Assembly: GCA_000720535.1 (NCBI GenBank)
Contig: JOAZ01000007.1
Span: 62,001-126,000, forward strand
DNA from: Streptomyces halstedii
Lineage (GTDB): Bacteria > Actinomycetota > Actinomycetes > Streptomycetales > Streptomycetaceae
DNA: 64,000 bases
Direction: 5' to 3'
In this document: positions 39,848 through 46,882 of the stretch, piece after piece
Layout of the letters: each line of letters starts with the position of its first letter
How positions within the stretch are numbered: position 1 is the first letter of the stretch
Notes under the pieces: model-generated
The model's input: the letters and a program-made list of their open reading frames with translations, nothing else
What the model was told of the DNA's origin: nothing
The model's database searches: none
Position numbers and translations under genes: made by a program

Positions 39848-40845
39848 CGGGCGTCCCGCAGCCGCCGTCAACGGTGAAGTCCGGGATGAGGTCCGGGGCG
39901 AGGTCCGGGGCGAGGTCCACGGTGAAGTCCGGTGCCGGGGCCGGGGCGGTGCCCGGGGTGGAGGTGGTGGAGTACACCGATCCGCTGTGCCCCTGGGCCT
40001 GGGGCGCGGAGCCCGTCTTCCGCGCGCTGCGGGCCGCGCTGGCCGGCCGGGTCCGCTGGCGCCGGGTGTACGCCGTCCTGTTCGACCACGACGACGACCC
40101 GCCGCCCGACCCGGCCGCCGAGACGGCCTGGTACATCCGTCACGTCGCGGAGATCGGCACGCACACGCTCGCTCCCCACACCGCCGGGCTGAGCCGGGTG
40201 GCGGCCAGCTCCTGGCCCGCCTCGCTCGTCGCCAGGGCCGCCGGACTCCAGGGTGCCGACACGGCCGACCGGGTCCTGCGGCGGCTGCGTGAGAGCGTCT
40301 TCGTCTGCGGCGAACCGGCCGACACCACCGCCCTGGCCCTGGCGGCGGCGCGGGGGGTGCCGGGCCTGGACCCGGCGCGGCTCGGGGCTGACGCCGCGTC
40401 ACCCGGCACGCTGGACGGGGTACGCGCCGACCGGGCCGAGGCGCGCCGCCCGGTCGCCGACGTGCTGGCCGGACAGAGCGGTTCGCCGCACCCCGGCACG
40501 GCCAAGGAGACCCCGGACGGCGGCCACCGCTACGCCCTGCCCACCCTGCTCTTCCGCTCAGCGGCCGGACACCGCGTGGTCCCCGGGTGGCGGCCCTACG
40601 AGGCGTACGCGAGCGCCGTCGAGGCACTCGCGCCGGGCCTGCTCCCGGCCCCGCGGCCGATCGACCCGGCCGCCGCGCTGGAGCGCTACCGCAGCCTGAC
40701 CGGACCGGAGTTGGACCTGCTGACCGGCGGGGCCCGGCCCGTGGACGCCGTACGCGTGGACACCGCGAACGGTCCCGTGTGGCTTCATCCGGAGGAGGCC
40801 GCGACGCATCCCGCCCTCGTTCCTCCGGCCGCCACAGGGCCCTGA
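39844..40845 (+). CDS. DsbA-family thioredoxin-fold protein (YjbH/FrnE-like)
   Basis: 333-residue cytoplasmic protein of the DsbA/FrnE superfamily. A repetitive N-terminus (about 10-37) is followed by VEVVEYTDPLCPWAWGAEPVFRAL (active-site position about 45-50) and a helical insertion. The C-terminal part has YALPTLLFRSAAGHRVVPGW, the cis-Pro region. The motif is C-P-W-A, so the second redox Cys is missing and dithiol oxidoreduction is unlikely; a glutathione- or mycothiol-linked or adaptor role is possible. GTG 39844 overlaps the Rrf2 stop (GTGA), so the pair is coupled. The function in the sulfur island is unknown. Confidence 0.8.
   Translation: MTGVPQPPSTVKSGMRSGARSGARSTVKSGAGAGAVPGVEVVEYTDPLCPWAWGAEPVFRALRAALAGRVRWRRVYAVLFDHDDDPPPDPAAETAWYIRHVAEIGTHTLAPHTAGLSRVAASSWPASLVARAAGLQGADTADRVLRRLRESVFVCGEPADTTALALAAARGVPGLDPARLGADAASPGTLDGVRADRAEARRPVADVLAGQSGSPHPGTAKETPDGGHRYALPTLLFRSAAGHRVVPGWRPYEAYASAVEALAPGLLPAPRPIDPAAALERYRSLTGPELDLLTGGARPVDAVRVDTANGPVWLHPEEAATHPALVPPAATGP
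39871..39954 (+). repeat. 12-bp in-frame tandem repeat, 7 units
   Basis: Seven 12-bp units (for example GGGGCGAGGTCC twice exactly, ACGGTGAAGTCC twice) encode the Ser/Gly/Arg/Ala-rich N-terminal tail of the DsbA-like protein. Confidence 0.85.
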
Positions 40846-40875
40846 GCTGCGGTCGGAGCACGTTTCGCGGAATGA

Positions 40876-40923
40876 GACACCGATTGGTGTCCATTGACAG
40901 CCGCCGACGGATGCCCCCAGGAT
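40876..40923 (+). promoter_or_regulatory. Promoter of the Cys leader peptide with GACACC/GGTGTC operator
   Basis: GACACC-GATT-GGTGTC (40876-40891) abuts TTGACA (40894-40899); after 18 nt comes CAGGAT (40918-40923), 7 nt before the ATG at 40931. This gives a leaderless transcript starting at the leader peptide. The operator shares its half-site with the cupin promoter. Confidence 0.65.
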
Positions 40924-40930
40924 GTGCACC

Positions 40931-41005
40931 ATGCTCACGACGCACCCCGGCGTGGTGTGCCGCTACGTGGACCTGCGGCGCACCTCCAGCGCTCTCTGTC
41001 GCTGA
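40931..41005 (+). CDS. Cysteine-containing leader peptide of the sulfur operon
   Basis: 24 residues: MLTTHPGVVC then RYVDLRRTSSALCR, stop TGA. The arrangement (Cys-Arg followed by V/H-DL-R-R-SSALCR) matches the short leader peptides that precede sulfur-assimilation genes in Streptomyces and other actinobacteria. It has Cys10 and Cys23, the second just before the stop. It starts 7 nt after a -10 element, so it is probably translated from a leaderless mRNA. About 390 nt of C-rich leader follow before the binding-protein gene. Ribosome stalling at Cys codons under cysteine starvation could control downstream expression; this mechanism is inferred. Confidence 0.8.
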   Translation: MLTTHPGVVCRYVDLRRTSSALCR

Positions 41006-41394
41006 CCGCCCGCATCCGGCCCACCGGCACCGCCGCCCGCACCCGCCGACGGCCCGCCACCCCTTCGCCGGCCGCGTCCGCCCTCCCCGCTCCTTCCGCG
41101 TCCCCGCCCTCGTGTAGCGCGACCGACTCCGTGTAGCGGCCCGCACCGTCGCGCCTCCGCGCACGCATCCGCCTCCGCGCGGGCGTCCTTCCGCCTCGCC
41201 CGGCTTCTTCTCCGCGTCCTCGCACGGCGAAAGCCCGGCCCCCGCCCTTCCGTTCCGCCCGCAGGGGTACATCGGCGTACCCCGGCCCGCCCTCCGGCGT
41301 GGGCCGGGACGTGCGCGGGGCCGTACCGAGCCGTCGCCGCCTCCCGGTCCCGCATGCCCTGAGCCGGGCCGGGGTCATCACAGAGAGTCATCAG
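41006..41394 (+). other. Long C-rich untranslated leader of the peptide/sulfur ABC operon
   Basis: 389 nt between the leader peptide and the binding-protein gene with no credible gene. The part 41010-41260 is strikingly C over G on the RNA-like strand, with pyrimidine-rich stretches, the composition of a Rho-utilisation site. A GGGGTAC/GTACCCC hairpin (about 41264-41284) and GGCCC/GGGCC follow closer to the gene. Confidence 0.5.
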
Positions 41395-42951
41395 ATGTTC
41401 GCACGCACACCGCACCACCGTCCCCGGTTCTCCGTCCGGCCGGCCCGCCGCGCCGGGGTCCTCGCCACCGCCTTCGTCGCCCTGCTGGCCCCGGCCCTGA
41501 CCGCCTGCGGCGGCTCCTCCTCCGCGGCCGGTGGCGCCGCCACCCTGAAGTGGGCCTCGTCCTACTTCCCGGCGCACTGGGACCCGGTGGTCTCCGGAAG
41601 CGGCGCCCAGTTCCGCGAACTCTCCCTGGTATACGCGTCGTTGACCCGGACCGACGAGAGCGGCAAGGCCGTCCCCGACCTCGCCGAGAGCTGGGAGTAC
41701 AACGCGGCCGGTGACCAGGTCACCTTCCATGTGCGTCCCGGGCTCACCTTCAGCGACGGCGAACCGGTCGACGCCGCCGCGGTCGAGGCCGCCGTCGAAC
41801 GGGCGAAGAAGCAGAAGAACTCCGCCCTCTTCGGCGATCTGACCTCGATCGAGTCGGTGGAGGCGGACGGACTGGACGCGGTGCTCCACCTCTCCCAGGT
41901 CGACTACCAGATTCCGCAACTGCTCGGCCAGCGCGTCCTCCAGATCGCCAGCCCCAAGGCGGCCGCCGCCCCGGAGAAGCTGGACCAGAACCCGGTCGGC
42001 GCCGGGCCGTTCACCGTCCAGCAGCTCATCCCCGGCACCAAGGCCGTCCTCAAGAAGAACCCGGACTACTGGGACGCGGAGAACATCCACATCGACAAGG
42101 TCGAGCTGGTCTCCGCCCCGGACGCCTCCACCGTCGTCTCCGGACTGCGGACCGGTGTCTACAACTTCGCGGACCTCGACCCCAGTCAGGCGGAGGCCGC
42201 CGAGAAGGCCGGCCTGGACGTCTTCGTGCAGCCCGGCTTCAACGCCTCCAACATCAGCCTGAACATCAACAAGGCGCCCTTCGACGACGACCGGGTCGTA
42301 AACGCGGTCCGCCACGCCGTCAACCGCCAGGAGTTCGTGGACAAGCTCACGTTCGGGTACGGCGAGGTCACCGACCAGCCCTTCCCGAAGGGGTACGAGG
42401 CCTACGACCCCGAGTCGGAGAACGCCTACCCGTACGACCCGGAGAAAACGAAGAAGCTCCTCGCCGAAGCCGGTCACGCCCCGGGCGACCTCAAGCTGGA
42501 CCTGGTCATCCCCTCGGAGGACCCGCAGGCCGAGATCGTCCAGTCGCAGCTGGCGGCGGTCGGCATCACCGTCACCATCAGGATCGACAAGAACTGGGCC
42601 ACCCCGTTCTTCGCCAAGGACCTGGCCTTCTCGCTGTACTCGACCACCGGCCGCGACTCCGCGGTGCAGACCCTCACGGCCCACTTCGGCCCCGACGGCC
42701 CGCTCAACCTCAGCTCGCCGTACGAGCCGGACGGTTTCGAGGAGGCCACCGCCACGGTCCGCCGCACCCCGCTGGACGCCCCGGACTACCAGGAGGTCCT
42801 GCGGGCGGCCACCCGGGCGGGCCTGGCGAGCAAGGCGCTGGTGTTCACGTACTCCTCCCCGAACCTCATGGTCAAGAGCGCCGCGGTGTCCGGTCTGCCG
42901 AAGAACCCGGCCCACATCGACTGGACCGGCGTCACCGTGTCCGGTAACTGA
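41395..42951 (+). CDS. Opp/Dpp-type ABC transporter substrate-binding lipoprotein
   Basis: 518-residue extracellular binding lipoprotein of the SBP_bac_5 class. The signal peptide (about 1-37) ends in lipobox LTAC (Cys38), followed by a GGSSSAAGG linker. Family landmarks are VPDLAESWEYNAAGDQVTFHVRPGLTFSDGEPVDA (about 95-125), GAGPFTVQQLIPG and ALNIN-like SLNINKAPFDDDRVVNAVRHAVNRQEFVD. It is the first gene of a five-gene importer operon (binding protein, two permeases, two ATPases) followed by a flavin monooxygenase. The ligand is probably not an ordinary peptide: the sulfur-type leader and the monooxygenase point to an organosulfur compound. ATG 41395 follows AGAGAG. Confidence 0.9.
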   Translation: MFARTPHHRPRFSVRPARRAGVLATAFVALLAPALTACGGSSSAAGGAATLKWASSYFPAHWDPVVSGSGAQFRELSLVYASLTRTDESGKAVPDLAESWEYNAAGDQVTFHVRPGLTFSDGEPVDAAAVEAAVERAKKQKNSALFGDLTSIESVEADGLDAVLHLSQVDYQIPQLLGQRVLQIASPKAAAAPEKLDQNPVGAGPFTVQQLIPGTKAVLKKNPDYWDAENIHIDKVELVSAPDASTVVSGLRTGVYNFADLDPSQAEAAEKAGLDVFVQPGFNASNISLNINKAPFDDDRVVNAVRHAVNRQEFVDKLTFGYGEVTDQPFPKGYEAYDPESENAYPYDPEKTKKLLAEAGHAPGDLKLDLVIPSEDPQAEIVQSQLAAVGITVTIRIDKNWATPFFAKDLAFSLYSTTGRDSAVQTLTAHFGPDGPLNLSSPYEPDGFEEATATVRRTPLDAPDYQEVLRAATRAGLASKALVFTYSSPNLMVKSAAVSGLPKNPAHIDWTGVTVSGN

Positions 42952-43059
42952 CGACCTGTCAGGCCGCCGCGAGCTACCGGCACATGCGCCTGACGGCAGG
43001 TCAGGCCGCTGCCGAACAGCCTTTCCCTTCACCACAGACACAGAACAGGAGGCAAGCCG

Positions 43060-44088
43060 ATGACCACGACCGCGCTCCCGACCGTGCCCGACGAGTACCG
43101 CGCGGCCGCCGCCGCCCGGGTGCGGCACACGCTCGGCCGAGTCCTGGGCGTCCTCGCCCGGTCGGTCGCGATCTTCGTCCCCGTGTTCCTGGTGGCGACC
43201 TTCGTGACCTTCGCCCTGCGGTCGCTGAGCGGACTCAGCCCGGCGCGGATCCAGCTCGGCGAGGACGCGACCCCCGAGGCGATCCAGCGGATCGAGGCCC
43301 AATGGGGCCTCGACCGGCCCTTCCTGGCCCAGTACGGGGACTGGATCACCGGCGTCCTGCACGGCGAGCTCGGAACCAGCTGGGTCAACGGCGCCGACAT
43401 CTCCACCCTCATCGGCCTCGGCCTGGGGGTGAGCCTCTCGATCGCCACGTTCGCGCTGCTCATCGGGGTCGTCGCCGGCTTCGCGCTGGGCACCCTGGCG
43501 GCCCTGCGGCCCACCACCCCGATCGACCGCGCGATCACCGGGGTGGTCACCGTCATCTCGGTGATGCCGCCCTTCGTCGTCGGTATCGTCCTGGTCGCGG
43601 TCCTCGCGGTGGGACTCGACCTCTTCCCCTCGGCGGGCTACGTACCGGCCGAGGAGGGGATCGGGCCCTGGCTCGCCCACATCACCCTCCCCGCCCTCGC
43701 CCTCAGCTGCGACGTCGTCGCCGACGTCGCCCGCCAGCTCCGCACCGGCCTGGTCGCGGCGCGCGACGAGAACTACGTGACGGGCGCGGTGGTACGGGGC
43801 CTGAGCCCGCGGCGGATCTTCCTCGGCCACGTCCTGCGCAACGGTATCGGGCCGGCGCTGGCCACCCTCGGCCTCAAGTTCCCCGCCCTGGTCGGCGCCT
43901 CGGTCGTCACGGAGTGGATCTTCGGTCTCCAGGGCTTCGGCAGATTCGCCAACGACTCGGCCCAGGCCGGTGACGTACCCGCGGTGCAAGGCGTCCTCGT
44001 GGTGTCGATCGCGCTCGTCGTCTCCTTCAACCTCATCGTCAACCTGGTGCTGGCACGCGTGACGCCGGCCTCCCAACGAGGGATGTGA
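43060..44088 (+). CDS. Opp/Dpp-type ABC permease (DppB-like)
   Basis: 342-residue inner-membrane permease with six helices. It starts with a 30-residue cytoplasmic extension, then ARSVAIFVPVFLVATFVTFALRSLSG; typical DppB features are the periplasmic insertion with DATPEAIQRIEAQWGLDRP and QYGDWITGVLHGELGTSW (about 88-105). The EAA-type loop is DENYVTGAVVRGLSPRRIFLGHVLRN (about 240-265). AGGAGG precedes the ATG. It follows the binding-protein gene and overlaps the second permease by 4 nt. Confidence 0.92.
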   Translation: MTTTALPTVPDEYRAAAAARVRHTLGRVLGVLARSVAIFVPVFLVATFVTFALRSLSGLSPARIQLGEDATPEAIQRIEAQWGLDRPFLAQYGDWITGVLHGELGTSWVNGADISTLIGLGLGVSLSIATFALLIGVVAGFALGTLAALRPTTPIDRAITGVVTVISVMPPFVVGIVLVAVLAVGLDLFPSAGYVPAEEGIGPWLAHITLPALALSCDVVADVARQLRTGLVAARDENYVTGAVVRGLSPRRIFLGHVLRNGIGPALATLGLKFPALVGASVVTEWIFGLQGFGRFANDSAQAGDVPAVQGVLVVSIALVVSFNLIVNLVLARVTPASQRGM

Positions 44089-44981
44089 CCCTGGTGCCCC
44101 GTGTCCTCGCACTCACCTCCGGCCGGATCGCCGTCGCCGTCCTCGCCGTGATCGCCCTGCTGGCGCTCCTCGGCCCCTGGCTCGCCCCGCAGGACCCCCT
44201 GGCCACCAGCGACCACGTCCTGGCCGCCGCCTCGGGATCCCACTGGCTGGGCACCGACCACCTGGGGCGCGACGTGTTCAGCCGCCTCCTGGACGGCTCC
44301 CGCGTCAGCGTCCTCGGCTCGCTCGAAGTCGCCCTGGTGGCCCTGGTCGTGGGCGCGATCCCGGGCATCCTCTCCGTCTACCTCGGCCGGGTCTTCGAGT
44401 GGGTCACCCTGCGCCTGGCGGACACCCTGGTCGCCCTGCCGTTCCTGCTGTTCGCGGTCGCCGTGATCGCGCTGCTCGGCAACGGTCTCGCCCAGGCCAT
44501 GTTCGTCACGGGCGCGCTGGTCTCGCCGCTCTTCTACCGGGTGGCCCGCGCCGCGACCCTGTCCGTCGCCCGCTCCCCGTACGTGGAGGCGGCCCTCGTC
44601 GCCGGAGCCTCCACCGGCTGGATCGTGCGCCGCCACGTCCGGGTCAAGGTGCTCCCGCCCCTCGCGGTCGCCCTCGCCCAGACGATCGGTGTCGGCTTCG
44701 TCATCGTCTCCAGCCTGACCTTCCTCGGCATCGGCGTCCAGCCGCCCGCGCCGACCTGGGGCGGCCTGCTCGCCTCCGACCTCGGTTACCTCGGGCAACG
44801 CCCGTGGGGACCGGTGGCACCCGCGCTGCTGATCATGGTCACCGTGTGGGCCTGCAACCTCCTGGCCGACGCGATCCGGGACGTCTCCGGCGAGGCGGGC
44901 CGCGCCCTGGCCGACGACCGCGAGGCCAGGGCCGCACGCCCCGGCACGAACCGCCCCGTCTCCGCAGGAGGTACCCGATGA
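44085..44981 (+). CDS. Opp/Dpp-type ABC permease (DppC-like)
   Basis: 298-residue permease, the partner of the DppB-like protein. It has the N-terminal helix VLAVIALLALLGPWLAPQDP and the family signature HWLGTDHLGRDVFSRLLDGSRVS (about 52-74). The EAA loop contains PYVEAALVAGASTGWIVRRHVRVK, and near the C-terminus GIGVQPPAPTWGGLL. The GTG start overlaps the previous stop (GTGA) and its stop overlaps the next start (ATGA), so this is a tightly coupled operon. Confidence 0.92.
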   Translation: MTLVPRVLALTSGRIAVAVLAVIALLALLGPWLAPQDPLATSDHVLAAASGSHWLGTDHLGRDVFSRLLDGSRVSVLGSLEVALVALVVGAIPGILSVYLGRVFEWVTLRLADTLVALPFLLFAVAVIALLGNGLAQAMFVTGALVSPLFYRVARAATLSVARSPYVEAALVAGASTGWIVRRHVRVKVLPPLAVALAQTIGVGFVIVSSLTFLGIGVQPPAPTWGGLLASDLGYLGQRPWGPVAPALLIMVTVWACNLLADAIRDVSGEAGRALADDREARAARPGTNRPVSAGGTR

Positions 44982-45871
44982 CCCCACGGTCCCCCAGCTC
45001 CGCCCCCGAGCGGACCCCGGCCGCCGCGGCCGCCCCCACCGCACCGCCGAAGGTCCCGCCGGTGCTCTCCGTCCGCGACGTGCGCATCGGCGACCGGGCC
45101 GGCCACCGCGAGGTCGTGCACGGCGTGAGCTTCGGCCTCACCCCCGGCAAGGCGGTCGGTGTCGTCGGCGAGTCCGGCAGCGGCAAGACCCTCACCTGCC
45201 GCGCCGTACTCGGCATCCTGCCCCGGCACTTCGAGATCACCGGTGGCTCCGTGGAGATCGCCGGGACCGACATCACGACCCTGACCCCTTCCCGGTGGAC
45301 CGAGCTGCGCGGCGCCACGATCAGCGCCGTCTTCCAGGACCCGGCCTCCTACCTCAACCCCTCCATCCGGGTCGGCGCCCAGATCGCCGAGGTCCTCCGG
45401 GTCAAGACCGGGCTGAAACGCCGTCAGGCGCGGCACCGGGCCGTTGAACTGCTGCGCGCGGTACGGCTGCGCGACCCGGCCCTGGTCTACGGCCAGTACC
45501 CCCACGAGCTGTCCGGGGGCATGTTGCAGCGCGTCCTGATCGCCACCGCCGTCGCCGCCGGACCGCGCGTCCTGATCGCCGACGAGGCCACCACCGCCCT
45601 CGACGTCACCGTTCAGGCCGAGATCCTCGACCTGCTCGACGAACTGCGCGAGGAGTCCGGCCTGGCGCTCGTGGTCGTCTCCCACGACCTGGCCGTCGTC
45701 GCCCAGATCTGCGACGAGGTCCTCGTGATGCGGCAGGGCGAGGTGGTCGAACAGGGCCCGGCCCACGAGGTGTTGCACCACCCCCGGCACCCGTACACCC
45801 GGCTGCTCGTCGCCGAGCACGAGCAGTACGGCCTGGACCGGTTCCTCGACCCCACGGAGGCGTCGTCATGA
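44978..45871 (+). CDS. Opp/Dpp-type ABC ATPase (DppD-like)
   Basis: 297-residue ATPase. Walker A is GESGSGKT (about 66-73), the Q-loop is AVFQDPASYLNPSIRVG, the signature is LSGGMLQRVLIATAVA (about 175-190), Walker B is LIADEATTALD and the H-loop is VVSHDLAVV. The C-terminus has HPRHPYTRLLVAEHE but no Cys-rich Fe-S-like motif, and it is shorter than many DppD proteins. The N-terminal 25 residues are Pro/Ala rich. AGGAGG precedes the ATG. It energises the adjacent permeases together with the DppF-like ATPase. Confidence 0.92.
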   Translation: MTPRSPSSAPERTPAAAAAPTAPPKVPPVLSVRDVRIGDRAGHREVVHGVSFGLTPGKAVGVVGESGSGKTLTCRAVLGILPRHFEITGGSVEIAGTDITTLTPSRWTELRGATISAVFQDPASYLNPSIRVGAQIAEVLRVKTGLKRRQARHRAVELLRAVRLRDPALVYGQYPHELSGGMLQRVLIATAVAAGPRVLIADEATTALDVTVQAEILDLLDELREESGLALVVVSHDLAVVAQICDEVLVMRQGEVVEQGPAHEVLHHPRHPYTRLLVAEHEQYGLDRFLDPTEASS

Positions 45872-45984
45872 CCACCGGACTTCCCCAAGACGTGACCACC
45901 GCACGACCCGAAGACGTGACCACCGGACCACGCCAAGACGTGACCAGCGGACGACCCCGGGACGTGACCAGCCGACCGTCCGAA
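45865..45984 (+). repeat. 24-bp tandem repeat, 5 units, spanning a start codon
   Basis: Five consecutive 24-bp units (45865, 45889, 45913, 45937, 45961) with consensus GACGTGACCACCGGACGACC plus CCAA. The first unit carries the ATG of the DppF-like ATPase, so its N-terminal tail reads DVT(T/S)xxPx repeated. Confidence 0.92.
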
Positions 45985-46833
45985 GCACGGACGGCCGCCC
46001 GCCCGGCGGCCCCGCGCCCGGCCCTGGAGGTCACCGGCCTCGACGTGCACTACGGCCGGGGCCGAGGACGCCGCCGGGCCCTGGCCGGCGTCTCGCTGAG
46101 CGTCGCCCCCGGCGAGACCGTCGGCGTCATCGGCGAGACCGGATCGGGCAAGTCCACCCTCGCCCGCACCGTCCTCGGCCTGGTGCGCCCCTCGGCCGGC
46201 TCGGTCCGTGTCGGCGGCGAGGACGTCACCCGGTATGGCAACCGCCGGTGGAGGGCGCTGCGGCGGCGCGGCGTGGTCCAGTACGTCTTCCAGGACCCGC
46301 TGCGCAGCCTCGACCCCGACCTCACCATCGAGGACTCCCTGATCGAACCGCTGCTCATCCAGGGCCGGGGCCGGGCGGAGGCGACCGCGCGGGCCCGCTC
46401 GCTCCTGGACCGCGTACGCCTCCACGACGACCTGCTGGAACGGATGCCGTCGGAACTCTCCGGGGGGCAGCGCCAGCGGATCGCGGTGGCCCGCGCGCTG
46501 ATGACCGGACCCGAACTGGTCCTCCTGGACGAGCCGGTGAGCGCCCTGGACTCCGCCAACCGCGTCCAGGTCCTGGAGATCCTCAAGGAACTCGGCGCCG
46601 CGGGGACGGCCCTCGTCCTCATCTCCCACGACCTCGGGTCCGTCGCCGGGACCGCCGACCGCATCGCGGTGCTCCACCACGGCGCACTCGTGGAGACCGG
46701 CGCCGCCCGCGACGTGGTCAACCGCCCGGCGCACCCGTACACCCGCCTGCTCGTCGGCTCGGCCCCCACCCTGCGCACGGCCTCCGCCGACCGGGCCCGG
46801 CGCGAGGCCCTGCGCGCGCTGCTGAACACCTGA
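45868..46833 (+). CDS. Opp/Dpp-type ABC ATPase (DppF-like)
   Basis: 321-residue ATPase. The first 40 residues are a repeat-encoded tail (MTTGLPQDVTTARPEDVTTG), absent from typical family members. The domain starts near LEVTGLDVHYG; Walker A is GETGSGKST (about 91-99), the Q-loop is YVFQDPLRSLDP, the signature is LSGGQRQRIAVARAL (about 197-211), Walker B is LVLLDEPVSALD and the H-loop is ISHDLGSVA. It overlaps the previous gene by 4 nt (ATGA). Last gene of the transporter; the flavin monooxygenase follows after 49 nt. Confidence 0.92.
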   Translation: MTTGLPQDVTTARPEDVTTGPRQDVTSGRPRDVTSRPSEARTAARPAAPRPALEVTGLDVHYGRGRGRRRALAGVSLSVAPGETVGVIGETGSGKSTLARTVLGLVRPSAGSVRVGGEDVTRYGNRRWRALRRRGVVQYVFQDPLRSLDPDLTIEDSLIEPLLIQGRGRAEATARARSLLDRVRLHDDLLERMPSELSGGQRQRIAVARALMTGPELVLLDEPVSALDSANRVQVLEILKELGAAGTALVLISHDLGSVAGTADRIAVLHHGALVETGAARDVVNRPAHPYTRLLVGSAPTLRTASADRARREALRALLNT

Positions 46834-46882
46834 TCCGCCCCCGTGCCCGGCCACCCGGGCGCACCACCGAGAGGAACACCCC

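Noticed and set aside
40894..41136. An 80-codon plus-strand frame overlapping the leader peptide
   Set aside because: Arg/Pro/Ser-rich with no ribosome site; the 24-codon frame at 40931 has the promoter position and a recognised leader pattern.
40963..44112. A 1049-codon minus-strand open frame across the sulfur leader and transporter genes
   Set aside because: Asp/Gly/Arg/Val-rich without recognisable motifs, opposite well-supported ABC transporter genes.
45865..45984. The 24-bp tandem units (and the 27-, 31- and 34-bp ones) as a CRISPR array
   Set aside because: Units are directly adjacent with no unique spacers, and no cas genes are present.
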